DNA of 64,000 bases from Pseudomonas allokribbensis. Its GTDB lineage: Bacteria > Pseudomonadota > Gammaproteobacteria > Pseudomonadales > Pseudomonadaceae. Below are positions 7,058-16,430 of the stretch, one piece after another (position 1 is the first letter of the stretch; every line of letters begins with the position of its first letter). A program made the translations under genes and the position numbers. The notes beneath the pieces were generated by a model. It ran no database searches, was not told the origin of the DNA, and saw nothing but the letters and a program-made list of their open reading frames with translations. The stretch lies in the NCBI RefSeq assembly GCF_014863605.1, contig NZ_CP062252.1:496001-560000 (forward strand). The letters are read 5' to 3'.

Positions 7058-8218
7058 TCAACGATTGGCACGCGAGCTCCTGGGTACGGCAATAGGGTTC
7101 AGTGACGCCCGGTGCAGGCCGATGAAGGCCGGCAGCAGCGTCGCGATCAGACCCATCAACATCAGCGCAAAGTACAGCGCCGGGCTGATGAGTTGTTGTT
7201 GCAACAGCAAGTTGAGAAAGACGATTTCGCTCAAGCCGCGAATGTTCAGCAGCACGCTTTCGCGCCAGCGGCTGGCGCCTTCGAACGATGCGCCGGCCCA
7301 GCCGAGGCCGAGCCAGTTGCCCACGATTTTGCTGGCGACCGGCAACAGCAGCAGTGCTGCCCATTGCGCAGCGCCGAGGCTGGCGAGGGCGCTGTGCACA
7401 TCGATCTGCACGATGCCAAACGTCAGGATCAGCGGAATCGCGATCCACGTCTGCAAACGGTTCATCCAGCGTGCGGGCAACGGCAGCACCAATGGCACCT
7501 TCAACGCGGCCATGCACAGCAGATAGCCGATGCCGAAAATCAGCGCATTGAGTTTGTAGTGTTCGGCCAGCACCAACAGCGCAAAAAAGCCAAGGCTGTA
7601 GGTCAATGGCCGGCGGACGCCGAACACACGCAGCAGCACTGGCACGCAGGCCAGCCCCAGCGGCAGCAACAGGCTGCTCAGGTGCAGACTGCCCTGGGCG
7701 AGGCCGAACAGGGTCCAGCAAGTCAGGTCGATCAGGATCGCAGTCTGCACCAGACGCCGGGTGGCGGCGGGCGGATAGTCGATGTGGCGCAGGTACAGAT
7801 ACAGCACCGGGATCGCGGTGATGGCGAACACCAGACCGATCGCCAGCGAGTTGATCCACGGTTGCGCCGGCAGCAGCCAGTACGCCGTCGCCAACCCGCA
7901 GGCGAACGGCACGGCAAAACTCGGCAGGGCAATTTTCACGCTCTGGCGATCCAGGCGCAGGTCGATCACGTCGCTGAGAATGTGCCCGAGCAACAGCGCG
8001 AAGCTCAGGCTGTAGAGGTTTTTCAGCCAGGCCGGCGCAATCAGTTCGGCACCGCTGAGCTGCCAGCCCGGTTCGATCCAGACGTACATCAACAGCGGCA
8101 GCACGAAACTGGCCAGCAGCAACTGGCTGACGATCGGAATCAATCCGAAATATCGACCGACACGGGTGGCCACGGCGAACAACGCCAGCGCCATCAGCCA
8201 GAAAATCACGATCATCAT
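7058..8218 (-). CDS. CPA2-type sodium/proton antiporter family membrane protein
   Basis: A 386-residue polytopic membrane protein with about 11-12 hydrophobic segments. The order of helices, the internal LLLGHILSDVIDLR and the C-terminal NIRGLSEIVFLNLLLQ recall the CPA2 (KefB/NapA-like) cation:proton antiporter fold, in which RGL..E occurs before the last helices. There is no TrkA-N or TrkA-C domain. The ATG at 8218 overlaps the stop of the exporter gene (ATGA), so it is translated with the APE genes. An antiporter is not part of the minimal APE set; it may power or balance export, or transport an acid precursor (inferred). Confidence is good for a membrane transporter and moderate for the family. 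Confidence 0.75.
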   Translation of the reverse strand: MMIVIFWLMALALFAVATRVGRYFGLIPIVSQLLLASFVLPLLMYVWIEPGWQLSGAELIAPAWLKNLYSLSFALLLGHILSDVIDLRLDRQSVKIALPSFAVPFACGLATAYWLLPAQPWINSLAIGLVFAITAIPVLYLYLRHIDYPPAATRRLVQTAILIDLTCWTLFGLAQGSLHLSSLLLPLGLACVPVLLRVFGVRRPLTYSLGFFALLVLAEHYKLNALIFGIGYLLCMAALKVPLVLPLPARWMNRLQTWIAIPLILTFGIVQIDVHSALASLGAAQWAALLLLPVASKIVGNWLGLGWAGASFEGASRWRESVLLNIRGLSEIVFLNLLLQQQLISPALYFALMLMGLIATLLPAFIGLHRASLNPIAVPRSSRANR

Positions 8219-10554
8219 GCTGCCGGCTCCGCGACTGTCACCGCATGGGCATGACGCCCGGCCCACGGCGCCAGCATGAAACTGAACGCCAGCCCCAGGC
8301 TCACCGACAACCCGAAGTTGCTCACCGCCGGCGTACTCGACACCGCCAGCAGGCCGAACGACAGCCAGGTCGTCAGCGCCGCCAACAAAGTGCCGAGCAG
8401 ACTGACGGCTGCGCCGCCGACCTGCTCACGCATGAGGATCGCGTAGTCGACGCTGATCGCCGTCACCAGCAGCAGGCCGAACAGGCTGAACAGGGTCAGC
8501 GGCTGACCGAGCCAGCCGAGGCTGGCCAGGCTGCACAGCGCTGCGAGCAGTGGCAGGGAAACGATGCGCAACGCGCCACCGAGACCGAACGGCAGGATCA
8601 GCACCAGCACGATCAGCACGCAGGAGGCGAGTTTCAGCTCGGCGGCGCTGATCTGGGTTTCGGCAAACACCCGGTTCAGGTCACCGAGGCGATCTACCAG
8701 TTCCACGCCGGGCAAATCCAGTGCCTGTACCCGCAGCAGCGCCGGGTTGTTCAGGCCTTGCAGGCTGACCATCGCCGCCACGCCTTCTTCGGTCGGACCG
8801 AGCCACAAGGTGCGGTAAGGCTCACCGAGCGGGCCGACCAGTGCGGCGTCGATGTCTTCGGCGGGCAGGGCCTGCAATTGCGTCAGTTCGGTTTGCAGGG
8901 CTGCCAGCGGTACGCCGACTTCAAGCAGGGGCTGCCAGAACTGCGGCAATTTGTTCAGCGCTTCGCGAACCTGTTGCTGCTGGCTCGGCGGGCTGACCAA
9001 TTGGTTGAGCGCCAGATAACCCTGCAACTTGTCGAGGTTGACCAGTTGATCCAGCCGCTCGCTCAGGGCTGCCTGGCGCTCCAGCAGTTGCTCCTGGTTT
9101 TCTGCACGCACCAGGAAAAACTGGCTGGTCGGCTGATAACCGGTGATGCGGGCGATGGTCTGCGCCTCATCGGTCAGGTGCTGCGGCGCGCCGACCCATT
9201 GGCGGATGTCGTTCTTGCTTTGCAGCTGTACCAGGCCACCGGCGCAGAACGCGATCAGCAGTGCCGCCAGAATCGGTGTGCGCACGTGTTCCAGCAGCAT
9301 TTCCCGAAGACTGACCATGCGCTCGGCCAGACGCAGCGGCCACTGCGCCGGGCGCAACTCGACGTTGCTCAACAGCGCCGGCAGCAGGCACACCGCGGAC
9401 AGGTAAGCGCCGAGCAGGCCAGCAGCGGAGAACACGGCGATCTGGGTCAGGGCCGGGAACGGTGTCCAGGCCAGCGCCAGATAGCCGATGGCGCTGGTGA
9501 TCAGGCTCAGGGTCAGGCCCGACACGGTCAGGCGCAGCGCCGGCCAGCTGCGCCACGGCTTGAGGCTCCAGCTCTTGGACAGATAGTGCAGCGGGTAATC
9601 CACAGCCACGCCGATCAGGCTCGAACCGAGCACCAAGGTCATGACATGCAGGTGCCCGAACAGTGCCACGCAGGCCACCGCGCCGAACAGCATGCCCACC
9701 AGCACCGGAATGAACGCCAGCAACACCCGCCAGCGGCGGAAGGCGAGCAACAGCAGCAACAGAATGCCGAGGGTAGCGCCGCCGCCAACCCAGGAAATTT
9801 CCCGCGAGGCTTGTTGTTGACCATTGGCCGCGTAGAGCAATCCGCTGGCGGCCAGCAGTTGCACATCGGATTTCGCCGCTTGCTCGCGGCTGTGTTGCAG
9901 CAGCGCGGCGACTTGCAGCGGCAGGTTCATGTCGAAGGCGTTGCCGGTGGTGCGCGCGCGCAACAGTACCCAGCTCTTGCCGTCGGCATCGGCAATCAGC
10001 GCGCCGCTGCCGATGTCCAGTTGTACCGCGCCGTGCTGCGGCTGGTTGTTCTGGATGCGTCCGGTCAGGCCCAGCCAGTCGTCCTGGCTCGGCACCAGAC
10101 TGAAACCGGTGAACGGATCGAACAGCGCCTGCACCCGTTGCTGGATGAAGGCGTCCGGGTGTTCGATCAGCAACTGTCGATCATCGGCCGAGAGCATCGC
10201 CAGTCGCCCTTGCAGCAATTGCGTGCGCAATGCGGGCAGATCGGCTTGCAGGTTCCACTGCACTTTTTCGAACAGTCCGCTGGCCTGCCATTGCTCGCCC
10301 AAAGTCTGGGCCATGGCCACGGCTTGCTGGCGATCGGTGTGCCCGACCAGCACCAGCATTTCCCGGTTGAGCGGTTCCTGCATGCGTTGTTCGGCACGCT
10401 GCTCGACGGCGTCCGGATGGGTGCCGGGCACCAGCTCCATCAGGTTCGCCGACAGCGGTGCGCCGTTGCGCCACTGCCAGGCGCCCAGTGCAACGACGGC
10501 CAGCAGCAGGATCAGGAACAGCCAGGGCAGCCTGCGTTCACTCGGCAAAGTCAT
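8215..10554 (-). CDS. MMPL/RND-family lipid exporter of the APE cluster
   Basis: A 779-residue inner-membrane protein with the duplicated RND architecture. There is one N-terminal helix, a periplasmic loop to about residue 250, five clustered helices (about 255-400), one helix near 425, a second periplasmic loop to about 640, and five more helices to the C-terminus. GVAVDYPLHYLS and AISVDYAILMRE are the paired helix-4 motifs (the D-Y of MMPL proteins) that mark the proton relay. Proteins of this type in APE clusters are predicted to lift the aryl polyene lipid out of the inner membrane. It overlaps the LolA-like gene by 17 bp. Confidence 0.9.
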   Translation of the reverse strand: MTLPSERRLPWLFLILLLAVVALGAWQWRNGAPLSANLMELVPGTHPDAVEQRAEQRMQEPLNREMLVLVGHTDRQQAVAMAQTLGEQWQASGLFEKVQWNLQADLPALRTQLLQGRLAMLSADDRQLLIEHPDAFIQQRVQALFDPFTGFSLVPSQDDWLGLTGRIQNNQPQHGAVQLDIGSGALIADADGKSWVLLRARTTGNAFDMNLPLQVAALLQHSREQAAKSDVQLLAASGLLYAANGQQQASREISWVGGGATLGILLLLLLAFRRWRVLLAFIPVLVGMLFGAVACVALFGHLHVMTLVLGSSLIGVAVDYPLHYLSKSWSLKPWRSWPALRLTVSGLTLSLITSAIGYLALAWTPFPALTQIAVFSAAGLLGAYLSAVCLLPALLSNVELRPAQWPLRLAERMVSLREMLLEHVRTPILAALLIAFCAGGLVQLQSKNDIRQWVGAPQHLTDEAQTIARITGYQPTSQFFLVRAENQEQLLERQAALSERLDQLVNLDKLQGYLALNQLVSPPSQQQQVREALNKLPQFWQPLLEVGVPLAALQTELTQLQALPAEDIDAALVGPLGEPYRTLWLGPTEEGVAAMVSLQGLNNPALLRVQALDLPGVELVDRLGDLNRVFAETQISAAELKLASCVLIVLVLILPFGLGGALRIVSLPLLAALCSLASLGWLGQPLTLFSLFGLLLVTAISVDYAILMREQVGGAAVSLLGTLLAALTTWLSFGLLAVSSTPAVSNFGLSVSLGLAFSFMLAPWAGRHAHAVTVAEPAA

Positions 10555-11140
10555 GTTGCTCCGCGTCGCTCAACGGTTGGCCGGCGGTGCTGTCCTGCAT
10601 GCGCAGCACAGTGCTGTCGCCCTGGGTTTCCAGCAGTTCGATGGTACTCACCAGCGTGCCGCCGGTGATGTTGATCTGGTTGAACACTTGCTTGAGCAGC
10701 ACCGAACGCGGGGTGAGCGTCAGTTGCCACTTTTGTGCGTCGCCGCTCAGGGCCAGTTCGAAATCCCGTTGCAGGCCGCTGCTGTCGCCTTGCAGGACGG
10801 CAAGGAACAGACGGTTCTGTTCGGCACCGGCGCTCTTGCCGGGCAACAGTTGCCAACCGTTGAGGTCACGACGGGCAATGCCTTTGGCGCTGATGCGGTA
10901 GTCCTGCTGTAGCGGGGTCTTCAGCAGCCAGAGCAGGCCGTGGTTTTTGGCGAGGACAAAGCTGCCCTTGCTGATCAGCGGCTGTGGCAGGGCGCGCAGG
11001 TGCTTTTCCTGGATGAACTGGCCGTGGATCACGTCCGGTTTCGCCAGTTGATCGCTCAACTGTTGCAGGTCGAAGGCGTTGGCCAGCGTCGACAGACCCA
11101 GCAGCGCCAAGGCCCCGAGGGATTTCAGAAACACATTCAT
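10538..11140 (-). CDS. LolA-like periplasmic carrier of the APE cluster
   Basis: A 200-residue protein with a Sec signal peptide (MNVFLKSLGA then a hydrophobic run, cut near ANA-FD at residue 22). The mature chain begins LQQLSDQLAKPDVIHGQFIQ, the LolA signature start (a Q-L segment, then G-x-F-x-Q), followed by the beta-rich body expected of the LolA/LolB half-barrel. The frame is open to 11302, but only the ATG at 11140 gives a signal peptide. It probably shuttles the polyene lipid through the periplasm between the MMPL exporter and the DUF3261 lipoprotein, by analogy with LolA (inferred). Confidence 0.86.
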   Translation of the reverse strand: MNVFLKSLGALALLGLSTLANAFDLQQLSDQLAKPDVIHGQFIQEKHLRALPQPLISKGSFVLAKNHGLLWLLKTPLQQDYRISAKGIARRDLNGWQLLPGKSAGAEQNRLFLAVLQGDSSGLQRDFELALSGDAQKWQLTLTPRSVLLKQVFNQINITGGTLVSTIELLETQGDSTVLRMQDSTAGQPLSDAEQHDFAE

Positions 11141-11562
11141 CGCAGCATCCTTTCCACGGCATCGGTGAAGACTTTCGGCGACGCCAGTTGCATCTCGCGG
11201 CTGCTCACCTCGACGGCGACCTGCACCGAGCTGGCGCGGGTGAGGCGTTCGCCGGTCTGGGCGTCGGTGATCAGGTAGTGAATCTTCAGGCGGTTTTCCC
11301 ATTCCACCAGGCTGGCGCGCACGTTCAGCCGCTGACCAAACACCGCGCCGCGCACGTAGCGCAATTGCAGGTCGATCACCGGCCAGGCATAGCCCGAGTC
11401 GACCATCTGGTTGTAGTTGTGGCCGATCTTGTCGAGCAACGCGCAGCGCGCCACTTCCAGGTATTTCACGTAATGGCCGTGCCAGACGACGTGCATGGTG
11501 TCGACGTCAAAGAACGGCACGAGGATTTCCGTATCGGCGTGAAGCACTCCGGCGCTACGCAT
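11137..11562 (-). CDS. apeK: Acyl-CoA/ACP thioesterase (4HBT hotdog, ApeK)
   Basis: A 141-residue single hotdog domain of the YbgC/4-hydroxybenzoyl-CoA thioesterase type. FFDVDTMHVVWHGHYVKYLE carries the catalytic Asp and the helix start typical of the family, and RYVRGAVFGQRLNVRASLVE is the central strand pair. The ATG at 11562 has GGAGG four bases upstream; the frame upstream of it is judged non-coding. An equivalent thioesterase (ApeK) lies in E. coli-type APE clusters, where it may edit or release ACP-bound intermediates. It overlaps the lyase gene by 8 bp and the LolA-like gene by 4 bp. Confidence 0.85.
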   Translation of the reverse strand: MRSAGVLHADTEILVPFFDVDTMHVVWHGHYVKYLEVARCALLDKIGHNYNQMVDSGYAWPVIDLQLRYVRGAVFGQRLNVRASLVEWENRLKIHYLITDAQTGERLTRASSVQVAVEVSSREMQLASPKVFTDAVERMLR

Positions 11563-13099
11563 GCAGCCTCCAGTGTTGCTCAGCGATGCGTTGCAGACAC
11601 AGGCGCAGTTCGCCTTCCAGGGCACGGTCTTCGATCACCGGCGGGAAGTCCTGGGCCAGTTGCTCGTGCATGGCGGCCAGCGATGGCGGCAGTGGTCGTG
11701 CGTCGTCATCACGGCTGCGCAGCCACACGCCCTGATTGGCCGCGAGCAAGGTGGCGGCGGCGACCTGTTCGGTCAGCTCCAGCACGCGAATGGCATCGCG
11801 GGCGGCGATGGTGCCCATGCTCACCTTGTCCTGGTTGTGGCATTCGGTGGAGCGCGAGAAGACGCTGGCCGGCATGGTGTTTTTCAACGCTTCGGCAGTC
11901 CAGGCGCTGGCGCCGATCTGCACAGCCTTGAAGCCGTGGTTGAGCATCGCCCGATCCGCGCTGGCGCCGGACAGGTTGCTCGGCAAACCGTGGTTGTAGC
12001 GCTCATCCACCAGCAGCGCGAGTTGCCGGTCGAGCAGGTCGGCGACGTTGGCCACGAGATTTTTCAGGCTGTCCATGGCGAACGCGATATGCCCGCCGTA
12101 GAAGTGCCCGCCGTGCAGCACGCGCTCGGCTTCGGCGTCGATGATCGGGTTGTCGTTGGCGCTGTTGAGTTCGGTCTCGATGAACGAACGCAGCCAGTTC
12201 AGGCTGTCGGCCAATACGCCGAGCACGTGCGGAGCGCAGCGCAGCGAGTAGCGGTCCTGCAAGCGGTGCAGCGGCGCGGTCGGCGCGTCGATCGCCAGAT
12301 CCTTGCGCAGCCACGCGGCAACCTGCATCTGCCCCGGATGCGGCTTGGCTGCGAACAGGCGCTCGTCGAAGTGCTCCGGATTGCCTTGCAGCGCCACCAC
12401 GTTCAACGCGGTGATGCGGGTGGCCAGTTGCAGCAGGTAATCGGCGCGGGCGTAGGCGAGGCAGGCGAGGCCGGTCATCACGGCGGTGCCGTTCATTAGT
12501 GCCAGCGCTTCCTTGGGACGCAGCACCAGCGGCGTCCAGCCCAACTCGCGATGCACATCGGCAGCCTGGCGGCGTTCGCCACGGAACATCACTTCGCGCT
12601 CGCCGGACAGGGTTGCGGCGACATAGGACAGCGGCGTCAGATCGCCGCTGGCACCCACCGAACCTTCTTCGGGGATCAGCGGCAGGATGTCGTGTTCGAG
12701 GAAGGCATGCAGACGTTCCAGCAGTTCGATGCGCACCCCGGACACGCCGTGGCACAGCGACTGCAAACGCGCCGCCAGCACCGCGCGGGTGGCCTGGGCG
12801 TCGAGCAGTTTGCCCAGTCCGCAACCGTGGAAGGTGTAGAGATGACGCGGCAGCGCCTCGACGTGATGCAGTGGCACCGCGACCACGCAGGAGTCGCCGT
12901 AACCGGTGGTCACACCGTAGATCACGCCTTCCTTGTCCAGCAGCGAATCGAGGAACCGCGCGCCTTTGGCGATGCGTTCGCGGTAGTCGGCGTCGCTCTG
13001 CAACTGCACGGGCGCCTGACGGTTGGCCAGGGCCAGCACGTCTTCGATGCGCAAAGGGCGTTCGCCGAAGGTTACCGGCTCATGGGTTGGCGTCGTCAT
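11555..13099 (-). CDS. MIO-type aromatic amino acid ammonia-lyase (HAL/TAL-like)
   Basis: A 514-residue member of the histidine/tyrosine/phenylalanine ammonia-lyase family. Ala150-Ser151-Gly152 in GASGDLTPL forms the self-cyclised MIO cofactor, the catalytic Tyr lies in VTTGYGDS near residue 67, and SANDNPIID and NQDKVSMGT are further active-site segments. The substrate-selectivity pair in HLYTFHGCGLG is Phe90-His91. It is neither Ser-His (histidine) nor His-Leu (bacterial tyrosine lyases as I recall them). In a pigment operon the likely product is an aryl acrylate such as 4-coumarate from tyrosine, as in flexirubin clusters. There is no hut context, so histidine catabolism is unlikely. Confidence 0.88.
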   Translation of the reverse strand: MTTPTHEPVTFGERPLRIEDVLALANRQAPVQLQSDADYRERIAKGARFLDSLLDKEGVIYGVTTGYGDSCVVAVPLHHVEALPRHLYTFHGCGLGKLLDAQATRAVLAARLQSLCHGVSGVRIELLERLHAFLEHDILPLIPEEGSVGASGDLTPLSYVAATLSGEREVMFRGERRQAADVHRELGWTPLVLRPKEALALMNGTAVMTGLACLAYARADYLLQLATRITALNVVALQGNPEHFDERLFAAKPHPGQMQVAAWLRKDLAIDAPTAPLHRLQDRYSLRCAPHVLGVLADSLNWLRSFIETELNSANDNPIIDAEAERVLHGGHFYGGHIAFAMDSLKNLVANVADLLDRQLALLVDERYNHGLPSNLSGASADRAMLNHGFKAVQIGASAWTAEALKNTMPASVFSRSTECHNQDKVSMGTIAARDAIRVLELTEQVAAATLLAANQGVWLRSRDDDARPLPPSLAAMHEQLAQDFPPVIEDRALEGELRLCLQRIAEQHWRLHA

Positions 13100-14027
13100 C
13101 GGTCTTCCAGAAAGGGTAAAAGTTGAACCATTGCTTGGGGGCTTCGAGGCAATAGTGACTCAGGCGTTCGGCATAGCGGGTCGCCCACTGATGAATGACC
13201 TGTTCGCGCTCGCGGCGTGTCCACGTCACGGCATCGGCGAACGGTTCGAGGGTCAGGCGATAGTGGCCGTCAGGTTGCTTGAGGCACATCAGCAGATTGA
13301 CCGGGCACTTCAGCAGGCCGGCCAGCAGCCACGGGCCTTGCGGAAACCGCGCCGGATGGCCGAGGAAGTCCACGGTTACGCTGCGCCCGCCGTGCAGCGG
13401 CACACGGTCGCCGGCAATCGCCAGCCATTCGCCGCGCTCCAGGCGTTCATGCAGTTGCAGCATGATCACCGGGTCCAGCTCGCTGACCTGGATCAGTCGC
13501 AGATTGGTCGCCCCGGCCTCGCCCAGCAAGCGATTGAATTGTTCGGCGTGCTTGGTGTGCACCAGAACGTTCATGGTGACCTTTTCACCGATCTCCGCCA
13601 GCGCCCGGCACACTTCGAGGTTGCCCAGATGCGCGCCCACCAGCATTTGCCCGCGACTGCCGCGCAACTGATCGCGCAACAGCGCCGGGTCGATGATTTC
13701 GATCTGCTCGATGCGCAGCTTGCGGTTCCACACGTCGAGCTTGTCGAGCAGCGAATCGGCGAACGCCATGAACTGGCCGAACACCCGCCACAGGCTTGGG
13801 CGCAATTCGTGGCGGCCGCTCCAGTCGGCGAGGCGTTGCTGATACTGCCAGGCACTGCGCCGGGCTGTGCGGCCGAACAGGAAAAAGTACAGGACGATGC
13901 TGTACAGCAACGGGCTCAACAGGCGTCGGCCAAGAACCTTGGCGGCGAACGCGGTGAATTTCATCAGCAGGAAACTGCCGCGCTCTTCGCGGTCGGCCCA
14001 GTGCTTCTTGTCGGTCTCGACCGTCAT
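13080..14027 (-). CDS. LpxL/LpxM-type lysophospholipid acyltransferase family protein
   Basis: 315 residues starting at the ATG overlapping the glycosyltransferase stop (ATGA); the open frame further upstream lies in that gene. A hydrophobic helix near residues 30-50 should anchor it to the inner membrane. VGAHLGNLEVCRAL gives the His-x4-Glu catalytic motif of lauroyl-type acyltransferases, and WLAIAGDRVPLHGGRSVTVD the second conserved block. It probably acylates the sugar or lipid anchor that carries the polyene (inferred). It overlaps the lyase gene by 20 bp. This is distinct from the PlsC-like acyltransferase at 17474-18283. Confidence 0.86.
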   Translation of the reverse strand: MTVETDKKHWADREERGSFLLMKFTAFAAKVLGRRLLSPLLYSIVLYFFLFGRTARRSAWQYQQRLADWSGRHELRPSLWRVFGQFMAFADSLLDKLDVWNRKLRIEQIEIIDPALLRDQLRGSRGQMLVGAHLGNLEVCRALAEIGEKVTMNVLVHTKHAEQFNRLLGEAGATNLRLIQVSELDPVIMLQLHERLERGEWLAIAGDRVPLHGGRSVTVDFLGHPARFPQGPWLLAGLLKCPVNLLMCLKQPDGHYRLTLEPFADAVTWTRREREQVIHQWATRYAERLSHYCLEAPKQWFNFYPFWKTDDDANP

Positions 14028-14758
14028 GCGCGCCACCGTCGCCAGAGGATGGCGGGCGAGCGCAGCAACATGCCGAAGAACAGGCGCGTGTGCATGCTCG
14101 AAATCAACACGTTGTCGTGGAACATCCGAAAGTGCGACACGCCGTCCAGCGGGTAGTGCACGCTGGTTTGCAGCCAGCGCATCGGCTGGTTGCGCCATGA
14201 CAGGCGCACGAGGATGTCCGAGTCGAAATCCATGCGCTTGCCGATCCGCGCCGAGTCGATCAGTGCCAGTGTCGGCTCCAGCGGATAGACACGGAAACCA
14301 CACATCGAATCGCGAATCTGCAGTGACAGGCTGTTGATCCACACCATCACGTGAGTGAGGTAACGGGCGTACAGGCGCCCCTTGGGCACGCTGGCGTCGT
14401 AGAGCGGATAACCGCAGATCAGCGCACGCGGATGGGCGCGGGATTCTTCGACGAAGCGGCTGACGTCCTGCAAGTCGTGCTGACCGTCGGCATCGACCTG
14501 CAAGGCATGAGTGAAACCCAGTCGCGCGGCTTCACGCAGTCCGGTCATCACTGCGCCGCCCTTGCCCTGATTGGTGGTGAGTCGCACCAGATACACCCGC
14601 TCGCGTTCGGCCAGAACATCCAGCACGGCTGCGCAGGATTTGCTGCTGGCGTCGTCCACCAGAATGCACGGCAAGCCTTGGGCGAGCAGGGCCTCGACCA
14701 CCGTGGTGATCGCGGTTTCGTGGTTGTAGACCGGGATGACCGCACAAGGATTATGCAT
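14024..14758 (-). CDS. Family 2 glycosyltransferase of the APE cluster
   Basis: A 244-residue GT2 enzyme. VIPVYNHETAITTVVEALL starts the nucleotide-binding fold, VDDASS follows, and VDADGQHDLQD supplies the metal-binding DxD. After residue 170 the chain becomes more hydrophobic (RYLTHVMVWINSLSLQ), suggesting membrane association. It resembles dolichyl-phosphate-mannose-synthase-like enzymes. Transfer of a sugar or sugar phosphate onto the polyene lipid or its carrier is inferred. The ATG at 14758 gives a start directly before the fold; the gene overlaps the ligase gene by 8 bp and the acyltransferase gene by 4 bp. Confidence 0.88.
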   Translation of the reverse strand: MHNPCAVIPVYNHETAITTVVEALLAQGLPCILVDDASSKSCAAVLDVLAERERVYLVRLTTNQGKGGAVMTGLREAARLGFTHALQVDADGQHDLQDVSRFVEESRAHPRALICGYPLYDASVPKGRLYARYLTHVMVWINSLSLQIRDSMCGFRVYPLEPTLALIDSARIGKRMDFDSDILVRLSWRNQPMRWLQTSVHYPLDGVSHFRMFHDNVLISSMHTRLFFGMLLRSPAILWRRWRA

Positions 14759-16430
14759 CGCCAGCCCCCAGCAGAATCCGGCCGCTGGAGCAGGTCGCGG
14801 TGTCGTTGCGGTAGGCGAAATACAGCTTGCCGCGTTCGGCGTCGAAGCGCAGGTGCAACTGGATTTCATCGCCGGGGCGCACCAGTTGCTGGAACTTCAG
14901 CACTTCCATCCCGGCGAATGCACCAGACAGGTTCAGCAGGTGCCGGCCGAGGTTCAGCGCCCATTCGACCTGCACCACGCCGGGCAACACCGGGGCCTTG
15001 GGGAAGTGACCGCTGAAGTAGGCCAGATCCGGCGGCACGCTCAGTTGCAGGCTCCATTCGCCCTCGGTTTCGGTCTGCTCCAGAACTTCCGGTGCCTTCG
15101 GACGCGGTGCCAGCAGCAAGGCTTCGACGTCAGCCTGAGGCAATTTGCCTTGAGTGTTCAGCGGCAGTTGTCGCAGCAAGCGCCAGCGCCGAGGCAGGGC
15201 GAGGGCTTCGCAATGCTCGCCGAGGTGACGGCGCAGGGTTTCGGTGAGGCTGCGCCGGCCGTGTTCGCGCAGGGCAAACAGACCGGATTCGCTGAGCACC
15301 AGCAAGGCACCGAGAGACGCACGGTTTTCCTGCACCACACCGAGTCGCGCTTCGGCGACCCAGTCGTGGGCGACCAAGGCCTGTTCCAGCATCGGCAGGG
15401 AGATACGCTTTTCTTCCAGTTTGACGATCCGGTCCAGTCGCCCGAGCAGTTCGAAACGACCATCGGCCTCGATGCGCGCGGCATCGGCGGTGTGTTCGAC
15501 ATGTCCGAAGGGCAAGTACGGTGAGGCGATCAGCAACGCGCCGTCGCTGTCCTGGCTCAGTTCGACCCCGGCGAACGGCTGCCACAGCGACTCGCCCTGA
15601 CGCCAGGCGATACCGCCGGTCTCCGAGCTGCCGAGGATTTCCGTCGGCCACTGTTGCAAACGCTGGTGCAGGCTTTGTGCGGCATCCACAGGCAACGCAC
15701 CACCGGAGGAAAACACCCGGCGCACGGCGCTCAGGGCCGGCCAGTCGGGGTTGTCGCCCATGCGCTTGAGCAGCGCCGGGCTGGCGACCCAGGCGAAGGC
15801 CGGGTGCTCGCGACTGGCGCGCTGCATGTCTTCGGGAAAGGCCAGTTGCTTGCGCAGAAACGGGCGTCCGGCACACAGCGGCCACAGCACACGGAACAGC
15901 AGACCGTAAATGTGTTGGGTGGCGACGCTGCCGATGATGCAGGCCTCACCGAGATCCATGCCCCACAGTTGCTCGAGGGCTTCGACTTCGTTGGCCAGTT
16001 GCCGCAGGGATTTGTCGATGCGCTTGGGTTCGCCGCTGGAACCGGAGGTGCACAGGCTCAGGCGGCACTGGTCGAGATCCAGTTCGGCGCCGGTCAGTGC
16101 GGTGTGCTGCCAATCGCTCAGGTGCGCGTCGTCCGCGTGATCGGTCAGCCACAGGTCGACTTCATGCGACCAGCGCTGGCGAGTCTGTGCTTGTAGATCC
16201 GAAGGCAGCAATACGCTGACGCCGGCGCGCCAGGCACCGAGCAGGGCGACGGCCAGTTCTGCGGCATCTTCCAGGTGCACGGCCATTCGCTGCACACCTT
16301 TGGCTTGCAGGCCCGCAGCCAGGCTCAGGGCCTGTTCGCGCAGGTGTGCGTGATCGAGTGCCGGCGCGACGGTGATGGCGCGCTGCGGCAGATCCTTGAG
16401 CAACAGTTGCTCAAGTTTTATCCAGTTCAT
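14751..16430 (-). CDS. Fused acyl-ACP ligase and dehydratase (ApeH-ApeI fusion)
   Basis: 559 residues from the ATG at 16430 (ATGA overlap with the preceding gene). Residues 1 to about 455 are an AMP-forming ligase: [19 protein letters not shown] is the phosphate-binding loop, [14 protein letters not shown] the A5-type segment, and [19 protein letters not shown] the hinge before the small C-terminal domain. Residues about 460-559 are a FabZ-like hotdog with His475 in [13 protein letters not shown] and Glu489 in VVQVEWA. The ligase should activate the aryl acid and load an ACP; the dehydratase should act with ApeP. In E. coli, as I recall, these are two separate genes. Confidence 0.88.
   Translation of the reverse strand: MNWIKLEQLLLKDLPQRAITVAPALDHAHLREQALSLAAGLQAKGVQRMAVHLEDAAELAVALLGAWRAGVSVLLPSDLQAQTRQRWSHEVDLWLTDHADDAHLSDWQHTALTGAELDLDQCRLSLCTSGSSGEPKRIDKSLRQLANEVEALEQLWGMDLGEACIIGSVATQHIYGLLFRVLWPLCAGRPFLRKQLAFPEDMQRASREHPAFAWVASPALLKRMGDNPDWPALSAVRRVFSSGGALPVDAAQSLHQRLQQWPTEILGSSETGGIAWRQGESLWQPFAGVELSQDSDGALLIASPYLPFGHVEHTADAARIEADGRFELLGRLDRIVKLEEKRISLPMLEQALVAHDWVAEARLGVVQENRASLGALLVLSESGLFALREHGRRSLTETLRRHLGEHCEALALPRRWRLLRQLPLNTQGKLPQADVEALLLAPRPKAPEVLEQTETEGEWSLQLSVPPDLAYFSGHFPKAPVLPGVVQVEWALNLGRHLLNLSGAFAGMEVLKFQQLVRPGDEIQLHLRFDAERGKLYFAYRNDTATCSSGRILLGAGDA

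Noticed and set aside
8245..10668. An 807-codon open frame antisense to the MMPL exporter
   Set aside because: Very rich in Gln, Arg and His, no motifs; the opposite strand has clear membrane helices and RND motifs.
11555..13099. Histidine utilisation gene hutH
   Set aside because: No hut genes nearby, embedded in the pigment operon, and the selectivity pair is Phe-His instead of Ser-His.
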